Assembly (NCBI RefSeq): GCF_023243115.1
Contig: NZ_CP085081.1
Location: 992,001-1,056,000 of the forward strand
DNA: 64,000 nucleotides
Direction: 5' to 3'
Origin: Sediminicoccus sp. KRV36
GTDB lineage: Bacteria > Pseudomonadota > Alphaproteobacteria > Acetobacterales > Acetobacteraceae
Part shown: positions 34,163 through 46,754 of the stretch, one piece after another
Layout of the letters: the number at the start of each line of letters is the position of its first letter
How positions within the stretch are numbered: the first letter of the stretch is position 1
Made by a program: the position numbers and the translations under genes
The notes under the pieces: model-generated
The model's input: the letters and a program-made list of their open reading frames with translations, nothing else
Told to the model about the DNA's origin: nothing
Database searches by the model: none

Positions 34163-34504
34163 ATGGCATCAGGCGTTCGCATCAACGAGGATGAGGTGGT
34201 GGAGCTGGCGGAAATGTTCCGCCTGATGAGTGACCCCACGCGCCTCAAGATCATCCTGGCCTGCCTGGACCAGCCGGTCTCGGTGGGGGCCACGGCGGAG
34301 ATGCTCGCCATCTCGCCCAGCCTCGTCTCCCACCATCTGCGGTTGTTGCGCGCGGCGCGGCTGCTGACGGCGGACCGGCGCGGGCGGCAGGTGTTCTACA
34401 TGGTGGGGGACCCGCATATCCGCTCGATGCTGACGGATATGGTGGACCACGTGGCCGAGGGCGGCGCCGAGGGCTCTGAAACAGAGATCATCGAGGGGGC
34501 GTAA
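34163..34504 (+). CDS. ArsR/SmtB family transcriptional regulator
   Basis: This 113-residue winged-helix repressor has ELAEMFRLMSDPTRLKIILACL at residues 13-34, the recognition helix region ISPSLVSHHLRLLRAARLL and the wing DRRGRQVFYMV. The C-terminal helix has an H-x7-D-x2-D-H arrangement (DPHIRSMLTDMVDH). This resembles alpha-5 metal sites of SmtB/CzrA, whose D-x-H and H-x2-H ligands bind Zn. It diverges from the metal ABC operon with 116 bp between starts. It probably represses that operon or an export gene in response to Mn or Zn. AAGGTGG precedes the ATG at 34163. Confidence 0.9.
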   Translation: MASGVRINEDEVVELAEMFRLMSDPTRLKIILACLDQPVSVGATAEMLAISPSLVSHHLRLLRAARLLTADRRGRQVFYMVGDPHIRSMLTDMVDHVAEGGAEGSETEIIEGA

Positions 34505-34691
34505 GGCCAAAAAACCCTATGCTGCACCGCCGCAAGGCTTGTGGCCTTTTCGCCCCAAGCCTATGGTCCGGCCGCGGCGCCGGGCCGGCCCCTCCAGCGG
34601 GGGATGCCATGCTGCGCCGGCAGGTGGCCGATGTGGCCGCCGGGCGATGGCCCCGGGTCATCGCTTCAGGTTTTGGGGCAAGGTGCGGCGC

Positions 34692-37317
<2,626 letters not shown>

Positions 37318-37327
37318 GAGGACCCAA

Positions 37328-38248
37328 ATGAGTGACGTGACCACCACAGACATCGCCGGCGCCTCCGAGGTGCGCGACTGGATCACGCTGCTCAAGCCGC
37401 GCGTGCTGACGCTCGTCGTCTATACCGGCATCATCGGGCTCTTGGTGGCGCCCGGCGCCATGCATCCGGTGTTGGCCGTCACGGCCATTCTCTGCATCAC
37501 CATCGCGGCCGGTGCGGCGGGTGCCATGAACATGTGGTATGACCGCGATATTGACGCGATCATGCGCCGCACCATCAAGCGCCCTATCCCGACCGGCCGC
37601 ATCAGCGCTGATGCCGCCCTCACCTATGGCGTGGTGCTGGCCGTGGGCTCCGTGGCCCTGATGGGGCTTGCCACCAATTGGCTGGCCGCTGGCGTGTTGG
37701 CCTTCTCGATCTTCTTCTACGTCGTGATCTACACGATGCTGCTGAAGCGCCGCACGCCGCAGAACATCGTCATCGGCGGCGCGGCCGGCGCCTTCCCGCC
37801 GCTGATCGGCTGGATCGCGGTGACCGGCAGCATGGAACCGCTGCCGCTCGTGCTCTTCGCCATCATCTTCATGTGGACGCCGCCGCATTTCTGGGCGCTC
37901 TCGCTCTGGGCGCATCAGGATTATGAGCGTGCCGGCGTGCCCATGCTGCCGGTGACGCATGGCGCGCGCGAAACCCGCAAGCAGGTGGTGATCTACACGG
38001 TGCTGCTGGTGCCGCTGACGCTGGCGCCCTGGCTGATGGGCTTCAACACCTGGGTCTATGGCGCCGTGGCCGCGGGGCTCGGCGCGAATTTCCTGCGCCA
38101 TGCCTGGCTCACCTGGCGCGACGAACAGGATGAGGCAGGCGTCTCCCTCACCAAGGACATGCCGGCCAAGCGCTGCTTCAAATACAGCATCTCCTATCTG
38201 TTCCTGCTGTTCGGGGCCCTGGCGCTGGACCGGCTGATCCTCGCATGA
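37328..38248 (+). CDS. ctaB: Protoheme IX farnesyltransferase (heme O synthase)
   Basis: CtaB attaches a farnesyl group to heme b to make heme O, precursor of heme A for subunit I. The 306-residue membrane protein of the UbiA family has about nine helices. It carries the first Asp-rich motif NMWYDRDIDAIMRRT (NxxxDxxxD) near residues 73-87 and the LKRRTPQNIVIGGAAGA loop. The ATG at 37328 follows the hairpin repeat with no strong ribosome site. A 42-codon gene overlaps its stop by 4 bases. No ctaA (heme A synthase) gene is in the window. Confidence 0.96.
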   Translation: MSDVTTTDIAGASEVRDWITLLKPRVLTLVVYTGIIGLLVAPGAMHPVLAVTAILCITIAAGAAGAMNMWYDRDIDAIMRRTIKRPIPTGRISADAALTYGVVLAVGSVALMGLATNWLAAGVLAFSIFFYVVIYTMLLKRRTPQNIVIGGAAGAFPPLIGWIAVTGSMEPLPLVLFAIIFMWTPPHFWALSLWAHQDYERAGVPMLPVTHGARETRKQVVIYTVLLVPLTLAPWLMGFNTWVYGAVAAGLGANFLRHAWLTWRDEQDEAGVSLTKDMPAKRCFKYSISYLFLLFGALALDRLILA

Positions 38249-38373
38249 CGCCCGAGGAAAAGCTGATCTTCGAGCGCCGCCGCCGCGCGCGGAACTGGGC
38301 GATCCTGGGCGCGCTGGCCGGGCTTTCGATCCTGTTCTACTTCATCTCGGTGGCACGCCTGCTGCGCGGCTGA
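38245..38373 (+). CDS. Small CoxF-like membrane protein
   Basis: This 42-codon gene overlaps the ctaB stop by ATGA (38245-38248). It encodes MTPEEKLIFERRRRARNWAI and one hydrophobic helix (about residues 18-36) ending VARLLRG. Small proteins of this design, a charged N-terminus plus one helix, occur between ctaB and ctaG in alphaproteobacterial oxidase operons and are often called CoxF. Its function in oxidase assembly is not well defined. ctaG and ctaE, which normally follow, are missing from this place. Confidence 0.8.
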   Translation: MTPEEKLIFERRRRARNWAILGALAGLSILFYFISVARLLRG

Positions 38374-38383
38374 GCCTGGGGTT

Positions 38384-38426
38384 GGCTCCCGCTGGCTGTT
38401 TCCGGCGGCACAGCCAAGGCCGAGCC
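38384..38426 (+). terminator. Stem-loop after the ctaC-ctaD-ctaB genes
   Basis: TGGCTGT (38393-38399) pairs perfectly with ACAGCCA (38410-38416) around a 10-base loop, and GGCTC/GAGCC extend the stem outward past a small internal loop. A T-run is lacking, so it may stabilise the 3' end or weakly terminate the cox transcript. Confidence 0.4.
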
Positions 38427-38506
38427 CAGTCTTACGCCGGCCTGGCTTTGCGTCGCGGCGATCCTTCGGCAACATCCCGGTCCACCCACCGCCGGCAGAA
38501 GACCCC

Positions 38507-39268
38507 ATGGCCCGCAGCGTGATCTTCCTCTCGACGCCGACCAGCGCCAATGGCTCGATGTTCCGCGCCATTTCGGCCATTGGGCGCGGGCGGTATCATC
38601 CGCTGGGCTGGGTGGCGGATCATTACGCCGCAGGCCGGATGGACCGGGTGGCCAGCGAAACGCCGCCCCCTCAGGATCACCTGATCAAGCATAACGCGCC
38701 CGAGCGTTTCAATCCGGCAACGCCGTTGCGGGATTACCGCTTCATCCTCAACACGCGGGACCCGCGGGACCTGCTCTGCAACCAGTTCCACTGGCAATTC
38801 GTCCATCCCATGCCGGGCGAGTCGCCCGAGACGGAGGCCGCCCGCCGGCAGCATATCGCGGCCATGGGCATGGATGCCTGGGTGCTGGCGCAGGATTTCC
38901 GGCCCCTGCTGCAAGGTTTCCTCGATGTCGTGCGGCGGATTGCCCCGGCGGATCGCATCTTCATCGGCTATGCAATGTATTGCCTGCATTTCGATGAGGT
39001 GACGCAGCGCATCGCCACCTTCCTGGAAGCACCGCTGGCAACCCTCCCGCCGGAACGCCGGGCGGCTCTTGAGCGCGAGCGCGTGGCCAACCTGGCCGGG
39101 AACAAGGCCTGGATCGGCCAGAGCTGGGCGGGCGCGGATACGGCCCCCGGGCGGCATCGCACCGAATTGCAGCCCGCAACCATCCGCAGCCTGACGGAAC
39201 GCTATCGCTGGTTCCTGGATTTCCTGCGTCGGATGGATGACCGGCGCGTGGCCGAGACCTATGCGTAG
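38507..39268 (+). CDS. Sulfotransferase-like protein
   Basis: This 253-residue cytosolic protein begins VIFLSTPTSANGSMFRAI, which resembles the PAPS 5'-phosphosulfate loop of sulfotransferases. It then has FILNTRDPRDLLCNQFHW, like the 3'-phosphate motif RxPRD...S. The C-terminal ERYRWFLDFLRRM also fits. If real, it would move sulfate from PAPS to a sugar, lipid or peptide. The catalytic base cannot be assigned with confidence. It stands alone between the cox genes and an IS element, in the place where ctaG and ctaE would be expected, and may have come with a rearrangement. Confidence 0.65.
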   Translation: MARSVIFLSTPTSANGSMFRAISAIGRGRYHPLGWVADHYAAGRMDRVASETPPPQDHLIKHNAPERFNPATPLRDYRFILNTRDPRDLLCNQFHWQFVHPMPGESPETEAARRQHIAAMGMDAWVLAQDFRPLLQGFLDVVRRIAPADRIFIGYAMYCLHFDEVTQRIATFLEAPLATLPPERRAALERERVANLAGNKAWIGQSWAGADTAPGRHRTELQPATIRSLTERYRWFLDFLRRMDDRRVAETYA

Positions 39269-39301
39269 CGGGCGGCTGATGGACTCCGGGGGTGGGGTCG
39301 A

Positions 39302-39313
39302 GGGGCCAGCCCC
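39302..39313 (+). repeat. Target-site duplication, left copy
   Basis: GGGGCCAGCCCC directly before the IS left end is repeated exactly at 40698-40709 directly after the right end. Twelve bases fits IS4-family insertions (typically 10-13 bp). The target is a hairpin of the dispersed repeat family. Confidence 0.93.
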
Positions 39314-40697
39314 ATAGGCGTTAACTTAAGTGGTTGTCACGGCGCGGGGCGCTGTGATTCATGGTGTAGATGCACACGGAAGCATCTGCGCGTGACGGCG
39401 CTTTCGCGGAGGTTCTGGCGCGGCTGCCGGATGGCCTCGACCTGGATGATTTGGCGCGGCGTCACGGTGCGCTGACCCGGCGACGTGGCGTCAGCAGTGG
39501 TGCCGCGCTGCTGCGCCTGGCGCTGGCGCGAGGGCCAGGGGGCATGTCGCTGCGTCAGACGGCGGCGTGGGCCGGGATGCACGGCGTGGCGCAACTCAGT
39601 GATCCCGCGCTCAAGCATCGCCTCGACAAGGCGGCAGGGTTCCTGTCGGCCCTGATCACGCGACTGTTGGTGGATCGTGCGACCAGCGAAGGCCTGCCCA
39701 TCCATGGCCTGTATTGGCCGGGCCGCTGCCTGCGGATCGCCGATAGCACCTGCGTGGCACAGCCCGGCAGCACCAATGCCGACTGGCGCATCCATGCGGT
39801 CTATGACCTCGACCGTGGCGGCTTTGCACATTTCGAGGTGACGGATAGCCGCGGCGCCGAGGCGCTCGACCGGGGTGCAGCCGTGCCGGGCGAAGTGCGC
39901 ATCGCCGACCGCGGCTATGGCCGCACACCGTCCCTGCAACGCTTCCTGAATGGCGAGAGGCAGGCCGACTTCATCGTACGGACGCGCCCTGCGGGCATGA
40001 TACTGCTCGGCAATGAGGGCCAGCGCTTTGACCTGACAGGACACTTGGCGACGCTGCCGAAAGATGAGGTGCTGCATGAGGTCGCTGTTCAGGCCCAGGT
40101 GAGAGGCCAGCACAAGACCTTACCACTGCGCATCGTGATCCTGCGCAAATCTCCCGACGCGACGCTGGCGACGCAGCGCACGGTGCTGAAAGCAGCGCAG
40201 CGCAGGCAACAGGCGGTGCAGCCGAAAACCCTGGCCGCAGCGGAGTTCCTGATCCTGGCGACGTCCCTGCCGGCAGAGCGATATCCGGCTGATCAGATCG
40301 TCGCAGCCTATCGCCTGCGTTGGCAGATCGAACTGGCGTTCAAGCGACTGAAGTCCCTGCTGCATATCGACGCGTTGCCGACGCACACCGAAGCCGCCTC
40401 GCGAAGTTGGCTCTACGCTCACCTGATCCTGGCACTGCTGTCGGACGAATTGAGCCAGGACTTCCTGGAATCTTTCCCCTGAGGACAACGTCGCACTGAG
40501 CCGACAGCCCTCGCTGTGGCGATTGCAAAGCCTCGCTCTCGACGCGCTCCGCGCCGCCATCGCAGGCGCGATTTCCATCACCGCTCTGCTGCAACGCGGG
40601 CTGTTTCCCCACCATCGCCTCGCCGACACGCCGCGTCGACGACAGCGACAAGTCTCGCTCCTGCAAACGCCAAAAGCAGCGTTATGTTAGCGCCTAT
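39314..40697 (+). mobile_element. IS4-family insertion sequence, 1384 bp
   Basis: The element starts ATAGGCGTTAACTTAA and ends with the near-complement (right end read inward: ATAGGCGCTAACATAA), 14 of 16 bases matching. A perfect 12-bp duplication flanks it. It contains one transposase gene of the IS4 family, now frameshifted. Removing the element and one duplication restores an intact hairpin repeat (copy G), so insertion was into that repeat and is recent enough for the duplication to be unchanged. Confidence 0.93.
39370..40690 (+). pseudogene. IS4-family DDE transposase, frameshifted near the C-terminus
   Basis: The first frame (39370-40482, 370 codons) keeps the catalytic residues: Asp in LRIADSTC, Asp in VRIADRGYG and Glu in the YREK-type motif YRLRWQIELAFKRLK. 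It stops at DFLESFP after a run of four C (40476-40479). Deleting one C from that run restores a frame of 70 more codons to the TAG at 40688-40690, reading EDNVALSRQPSLWRLQSLAL onward, which looks like a normal IS4 tail. The intact protein would have about 440 residues and end 7 bases before the IS end. The core domain is complete, so residual activity cannot be excluded. Confidence 0.82.
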
Positions 40698-40810
40698 GGG
40701 GCCAGCCCCTCGAGCTCCCCGGCAGGAAACGCGTTTCCTGCACCTTCATTCGGGGGTTTGTGTCATCGAAGATCCAGGACACCGGGGTTCCTGGTTCGGG
40801 AGCGCCCTCG
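40698..40810 (+). repeat. Dispersed hairpin-array repeat, copy G (right part; left part at 39296-39313)
   Basis: Joined across the IS, the sequence reads GAGGGGCCAGCCCCTCGAGC then a GCAGGAAAC/GTTTCCTGC hairpin. A decayed version of the copy B unit follows (ATCGAAGATCCAGGA..., GGGAGCGCCCTCGGGCAAAG). Orientation matches copy B at 60 kb. The first 12 bases are the right target-site duplication of the IS. Confidence 0.82.
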
Positions 40811-40848
40811 GGCAAAGGCCCCGCTGCCTCGCCTGATCCCGCCGCCTG

Positions 40849-41534
40849 CTAGGCGCCGGCCCAGAGACGCCGCTCCGCCTCCCAGAGATGCGCGTAATCC
40901 ACATCGCGCGTTTCGCTGAACCAGGGCCCGCCATTGGTGAAATGAATGCCCCAGGGGGTCGCTTCGGGCGGCTCATATTCGCCCACCAGGAAATTCCACG
41001 CGGGGGGCAGGGCGCCGATCGCCGCATCGCCCCCGGCCCATTCGAGGCGGTGCAGCTGGGCGGGCGTCATTCGGTTCACCACTGCGGGCGTCAGGGCCCG
41101 GGTGGCGGGATGCGCGCCGTTGAACAGCATCAGGGAGGACCAGTTCTTGCGCGGATATCGCGCCTGGGGCTGGCCATCCATCTTGATCGCCTGGCGTGGC
41201 GCATAGTCATGCTGCACCACATGCACGGCCTTGCCCGGCGCCAGCCCGTCCAGGATGCGGCGCAGATCCACGGTGAACAGGATGTCGCAATCGGCAAAGA
41301 GGCTCCAGCCGTCATCCGCCGCGACATCGGGCGCCGCCAGATAGGGCGTCAGGAAGCGCGTCAGCGAAAACGCCGTGCTCGCCGCCAAATCCGGCGCGCG
41401 GGTATAGAGGCCCAGTTCGCGCAGCACCTCCTGGCGCAACGGATGCACGCTCAGTGTCGGGCTGTGGCGGAGGATGGCGTGGCGGCACACCTGCCACGCC
41501 AGATCCTCGCGCGGGTCATGCCCGATGAACACCT

Positions 41535-41538
<4 letters not shown>
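40849..41538 (-). CDS. Glycosyltransferase-like protein (GT8-type DxD)
   Basis: This 229-residue protein begins [27 protein letters not shown]. It then has a TRFLTPYLA block followed by [13 protein letters not shown], whose DCD looks like the metal-binding DxD of GT8-like nucleotide-sugar transferases. HFTNGGPWF near the C-terminus may provide the last metal His. It lacks a signal peptide or membrane segment. The sugar donor and acceptor are unknown. Its start overlaps the end of acsA by 4 bases on the same strand, an odd pairing for a sugar-modifying enzyme, which suggests co-transcription rather than a shared pathway. Confidence 0.7.
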
Positions 41539-43472
<1,934 letters not shown>

Positions 43473-43570
43473 GAACGTTTCCTTCCTCGACCTTGCAGGC
43501 TTGGCGAGCCTGTCTGCGGAGGATAACCGCACGCCGCCTTGCGCCGCGTCAATGTCACGGCGCGGGTCAT

Positions 43571-43606
43571 AAAAAAAAGACCCTCCCCGGGGTGAGCCGG
43601 GGAGGG
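43571..43606 (-). terminator. Strong intrinsic terminator of the 43.7 kb gene
   Basis: On the minus strand a perfect 10-bp stem CCCTCCCCGG/CCGGGGAGGG with a 6-base loop is followed by TC and eight T. This is the clearest factor-independent terminator in the window. It ends the small minus-strand gene and insulates acsA, which starts 100 bases further on. Confidence 0.95.
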
Positions 43607-43698
43607 CGAGTTCGGGTTGGGAAGAGGAAGTCCGGCCCTGGGGTGGAACCCCTGTCCGGTGGGCCAGTCCGGGCAGGGGGTGGATCAGAGGCGGTGGA

Positions 43699-43974
43699 TC
43701 AGTTGGTGCGCGGCGCGGTCGGCGCCGGGGTGGTCGCGGCGCTGCCGGAGGGCTGCGCGGGGCGGGCGGGCGCCTGGGCCTGGCTCGGCGTCGCCGGGCG
43801 CTGCGTGCCGACCTGGCCGGCCGGGTTGGCGGGCGTCGCGGGGGCGGCAGCCAAGGGGCGCTGCGTGCTGGTGCTGGCCGGTGCGGGCGTGGTGCTGACG
43901 CCCTGGGCGAAGGCCGGGGCGGCGCCGACGAGCAGCGCGAGGGTCAGGAAGGCGGGGCGGAAAGTCTTGACCAT
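43699..43974 (-). CDS. Small secreted Pro/Ala/Thr-rich protein
   Basis: This 91-residue product has a clear signal peptide [24 protein letters not shown]. The mature part of about 67 residues is made almost only of Ala, Pro, Thr, Gln, Ser and Gly, with the word TQRP repeated ([13 protein letters not shown] and [10 protein letters not shown]). No fold is expected, so it may be a disordered periplasmic or surface protein. I recognise no family. A strong AAGGAGGA site 9 bases before the ATG and a near-perfect terminator after it indicate a real, well-expressed single gene. Confidence 0.75.
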   Translation of the reverse strand: MVKTFRPAFLTLALLVGAAPAFAQGVSTTPAPASTSTQRPLAAAPATPANPAGQVGTQRPATPSQAQAPARPAQPSGSAATTPAPTAPRTN

Positions 43975-44103
43975 GGAATGTTCCTCCTTGGGGAACCACG
44001 TTGCCCGGGGTGGGCTTCGTGTGAGGAGGAATTTGCGCGCCGCCCGTGCCGGGCTTTGGGCGGCGCCAAGGTCTCTTGAAGGCAGGCGCGGCGGATTGAA
44101 GGC

Positions 44104-44126
44104 GATTGCGGCGGGCTGCCGCAATC
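44104..44126 (-). terminator. Stem-loop after the amidohydrolase gene
   Basis: GATTGCGGC (44104-44112) and GCCGCAATC (44118-44126) form a perfect 9-bp stem with a 5-base loop, 18 bases past the stop of the minus-strand amidohydrolase gene. Only a weak T content follows, so termination is probable but not certain. Confidence 0.5.
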
Positions 44127-44144
44127 AGCTGCGCCGGCCGGGGC

Positions 44145-45593
44145 TCACGCCACCAGCGGGCCTGGCCCCACCGGATGCAGCGAAACGCGCTGCCCCGAAT
44201 CGGCCGTCGCCGCCGGCAGCGGCCGGAAGCCCTCGGGGATTTCGATATCCGGCCGCTCGGCAAAGAGGCGCGCCCAGGCGCGGTTGGAAACCTCGTTCGC
44301 CTCGCGGAGGATGCGCGCCTCATCCATGGTCAGCACCACGCCATCGCGCATCACCCAGCGCCCATCCACCATCACATCCTCCACATCCGCCGCCTGGCCC
44401 TGATGCAAGAAGACCGAGACGGGGCGCAGGAAGGGCACCAGATGCGCGCGGTCCGTGCGGATCATGATGAGATCCGCGAGGTTGCCTTCCGCCAGCCAGC
44501 CGCCATCGGGCACGCCCATCGCCTTGTAGCCATTGCGCGTGGCCCAGCGCAGCGCTTCCTCCGGCGTGGGGTTGCGGCCATCGCGGCGGCGCACGCGCTC
44601 CATGAAGAGGCCGGTGCGCATCGCCTCCACCATATCCTCGGCCATGTTGTCGGTGCCCATGCCGATATTGGCGCCGGCCTCGGCCATTTCGCAGACGCGC
44701 GGGCTGAGGCCGCGCCGCGCCGCGATGGCGGAGTTGAAGGCCACATGGGCACCCCGCTTGCCGAGGATCTTTTCCTCCATCGGCGCCATGCAGCGGCAAT
44801 GCGCGCCGATCATCCGGTCATGGATGAAGCCGATGGAATCCAGGAACTCGGTCGGCAGCATGTTGTGATGCGCCTGGATGGCCGCCACCTCGCCCCAGAT
44901 CTGGTTGAGATGGATGGTGCAGATGGTGTCCAGCTCCTGCTGCAAGGCCCGCAGCGCCCGCAGCAATTCGGGCGAGCACATGTCGGGCGACCAGGCCGAG
45001 ACACCGACCCTGATGCGCCCCTCTCCCGCGCCATTCCACTTCGCGTGCAGGGCCCGGATGCGGGCGATCCCGGCCTCGCCCACCTTCGCGTCGCGCACGA
45101 ATTCCGCCGGATCGCCGATGGAGGTGCCGATGCGGTCCCAGGCGCGCTCGGTCAGCAGCATGCGCAGGCCGGTCGCTTCCATCCGATCCGCGTAATTCTC
45201 GATCTGGGAGGCATCCTCCAGCATGGCGGTGGTGCCCGAGCGGATGGCCTCCAGCGCGCCCAGTTCGCACATCACCGCCTGCTCATGCGGCGTCAGCGGC
45301 GGCAGCGGGATGGGCGAGAGCCCGCCCGTGAAGGGCGGATCATGCGGCGGCGAGAGATCCTCGAAGACGCCGCGCGCCAGCGTCATCACCAGATGCGTGT
45401 GGATATTGGCGAAGCCCGGGAAGATGGCGCGGCCCGCGGCGTCCACCATCTCGGCGCCCGGATGCCGTGCCACGATCTCCGCATCGGGGCCGAGGGCCGC
45501 GATGCGGTTGCCCTCGATCGCGATGGCGCCGTCGTGATGGATGGTGCCGGCGGCATCGCCGGTGACGATGGTCGCGTGGCGGATCAGCAGCAT
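44145..45593 (-). CDS. Amidohydrolase of the TrzA/AtzB/MtaD deaminase group
   Basis: This 482-residue hydrolase has the composite beta domain at the N-terminus (MLLIRHATIVTGD) and the metal motif FANIHTHLVMT (HxH) near residue 65. Further His lie in CTIHLNQ and GAHCRCM and the Asp in GTDNMAED near residue 320. This set is found in cytosolic deaminases and chlorohydrolases acting on purine-, triazine- or adenosine-like rings with one metal ion. A Bug receptor gene lies 15 bases upstream on the same strand, so the pair is one transcription unit; the receptor presumably supplies a ring amide or amine. The exact substrate is unknown. Confidence 0.87.
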   Translation of the reverse strand: MLLIRHATIVTGDAAGTIHHDGAIAIEGNRIAALGPDAEIVARHPGAEMVDAAGRAIFPGFANIHTHLVMTLARGVFEDLSPPHDPPFTGGLSPIPLPPLTPHEQAVMCELGALEAIRSGTTAMLEDASQIENYADRMEATGLRMLLTERAWDRIGTSIGDPAEFVRDAKVGEAGIARIRALHAKWNGAGEGRIRVGVSAWSPDMCSPELLRALRALQQELDTICTIHLNQIWGEVAAIQAHHNMLPTEFLDSIGFIHDRMIGAHCRCMAPMEEKILGKRGAHVAFNSAIAARRGLSPRVCEMAEAGANIGMGTDNMAEDMVEAMRTGLFMERVRRRDGRNPTPEEALRWATRNGYKAMGVPDGGWLAEGNLADLIMIRTDRAHLVPFLRPVSVFLHQGQAADVEDVMVDGRWVMRDGVVLTMDEARILREANEVSNRAWARLFAERPDIEIPEGFRPLPAATADSGQRVSLHPVGPGPLVA

Positions 45594-45608
45594 GGGTTGT
45601 GCCCCCCT

Positions 45609-46583
45609 CTATTCGGCCTGGATGTTGGCCTCGCGCACCAGCCGCGTCCAGAAGGCGCGCTGCTCCCGCATATGGGCATCGAGGACCACGCCGGTCGTGA
45701 AGGCGGCGACGGAGCCCATGCTGGTCATCTGGGTCGCCATTTCGGGCGTGGCCATCACGGCGCGGAAGCCATCCTCCAGAAGCTGGCGCCGCGCGGGCGG
45801 GATGCGGGCGGGGGCGATGATGCCGTTGAAGCCCATCAGCACCCAGTCGGTGCCGGTCTCCCGCACGGTGGGAATATCCGGCAGGCCGGGATGCCGCTCG
45901 GGCGAGGAGATAGCGAGCACGCGCACCCGGCCGCCCTCATGCGCGCCACGGAACACGCCGTAATTGCCGATCATCAGATGCACATCGCCCGCCAGCAGCC
46001 CCTGCAGTGCCGGCCCGGTCCCGCGATAGGGCACATGCGTCATGGAAACCCCCGCCGCGCGCCGCCAGGATTCGTAGAAGAGATGCGGCCCGGAGCCGAT
46101 GCCGGCCGAGCCGAAATTCAGCGCATCCGGCCGCGCCTTGAGCAGGGCGACGAACTCCGCCAGGTTGCGGGCCGGCACCGCGGCCGAAACCACCAGCACC
46201 GAAGGCCCGGCGGTCAACTGCGCGACACCCACGAAATCTCGCTGCGTGTCGAAGGGCAGGCTGGGATAGAGCGCATGGGTGATGCCCAGATTGCCCGCAT
46301 CGCCCATGAACAGCGTGTGCCCATCGGGTTCCGCGCGCGCCATGAATTCCATGGCGATATTGCCATTGGCGCCGCCGCGATTTTCCACGACGACCGGCTG
46401 GCCCAGCCGTTCGGAAAGCTTCTGCATGATGGGCCGCCCCACCGTATCCACGCCGCCACCGGCCGGATAGCCGATGACGAGCCGGATCGGCCGGTCGGGG
46501 AAGGGGGCCTGCGCCAAGGCAGGAGAGACCAGGGCAGGTGTGGCCAGGGGGGCCAGCAGCAAGGCGCGGCGGGTGGTTGGCAT
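45609..46583 (-). CDS. Bug/TctC family periplasmic solute receptor (operon with deaminase)
   Basis: This 324-residue receptor has signal MPTTRRALLLAPLATPALVSPALAQ, then IRLVIGYPAGGGVDTVGRPI, ENRGGANGNIAMEFMARAEPDGHT and THVPYRGTGPALQGLL. CGGAGAA lies 7 bases before the ATG at 46583. It is the first gene of a two-gene unit with the amidohydrolase at 44.1-45.6 kb. It diverges from the DJ-1-like gene at 46755. The ligand is unknown; context suggests a nitrogen-containing ring compound or its carboxylate. Confidence 0.93.
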   Translation of the reverse strand: MPTTRRALLLAPLATPALVSPALAQAPFPDRPIRLVIGYPAGGGVDTVGRPIMQKLSERLGQPVVVENRGGANGNIAMEFMARAEPDGHTLFMGDAGNLGITHALYPSLPFDTQRDFVGVAQLTAGPSVLVVSAAVPARNLAEFVALLKARPDALNFGSAGIGSGPHLFYESWRRAAGVSMTHVPYRGTGPALQGLLAGDVHLMIGNYGVFRGAHEGGRVRVLAISSPERHPGLPDIPTVRETGTDWVLMGFNGIIAPARIPPARRQLLEDGFRAVMATPEMATQMTSMGSVAAFTTGVVLDAHMREQRAFWTRLVREANIQAE

Positions 46584-46754
46584 GGGGGTATTCTCCGCAA
46601 GGTTGGCGCAGCCTCGCGCCCCGGGGGCCGGGCGGGAAGGGGCCTTCGCCGGGAATGGGCGCCGCGCGTCGGCTCCTTGCCCAAAGCTTGGGCGTTGCCC
46701 CTCGCCCCGGGGCGTGATGCGTTGCAGGCTGCCCCAGCGCCACAGGAGAACACC

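Noticed and set aside
39314..40697. Composite transposon or genomic island border
   Set aside because: Only one IS copy with its own duplication is present; there is no second copy, integrase or cargo. The tRNA-Ala at 51.8 kb also shows no attachment-site duplication that I can find.
40516..40836. Separate 106-codon gene after the transposase
   Set aside because: It overlaps the transposase C-terminal frame in a different register and crosses the IS end and target duplication, so it is not a real gene.
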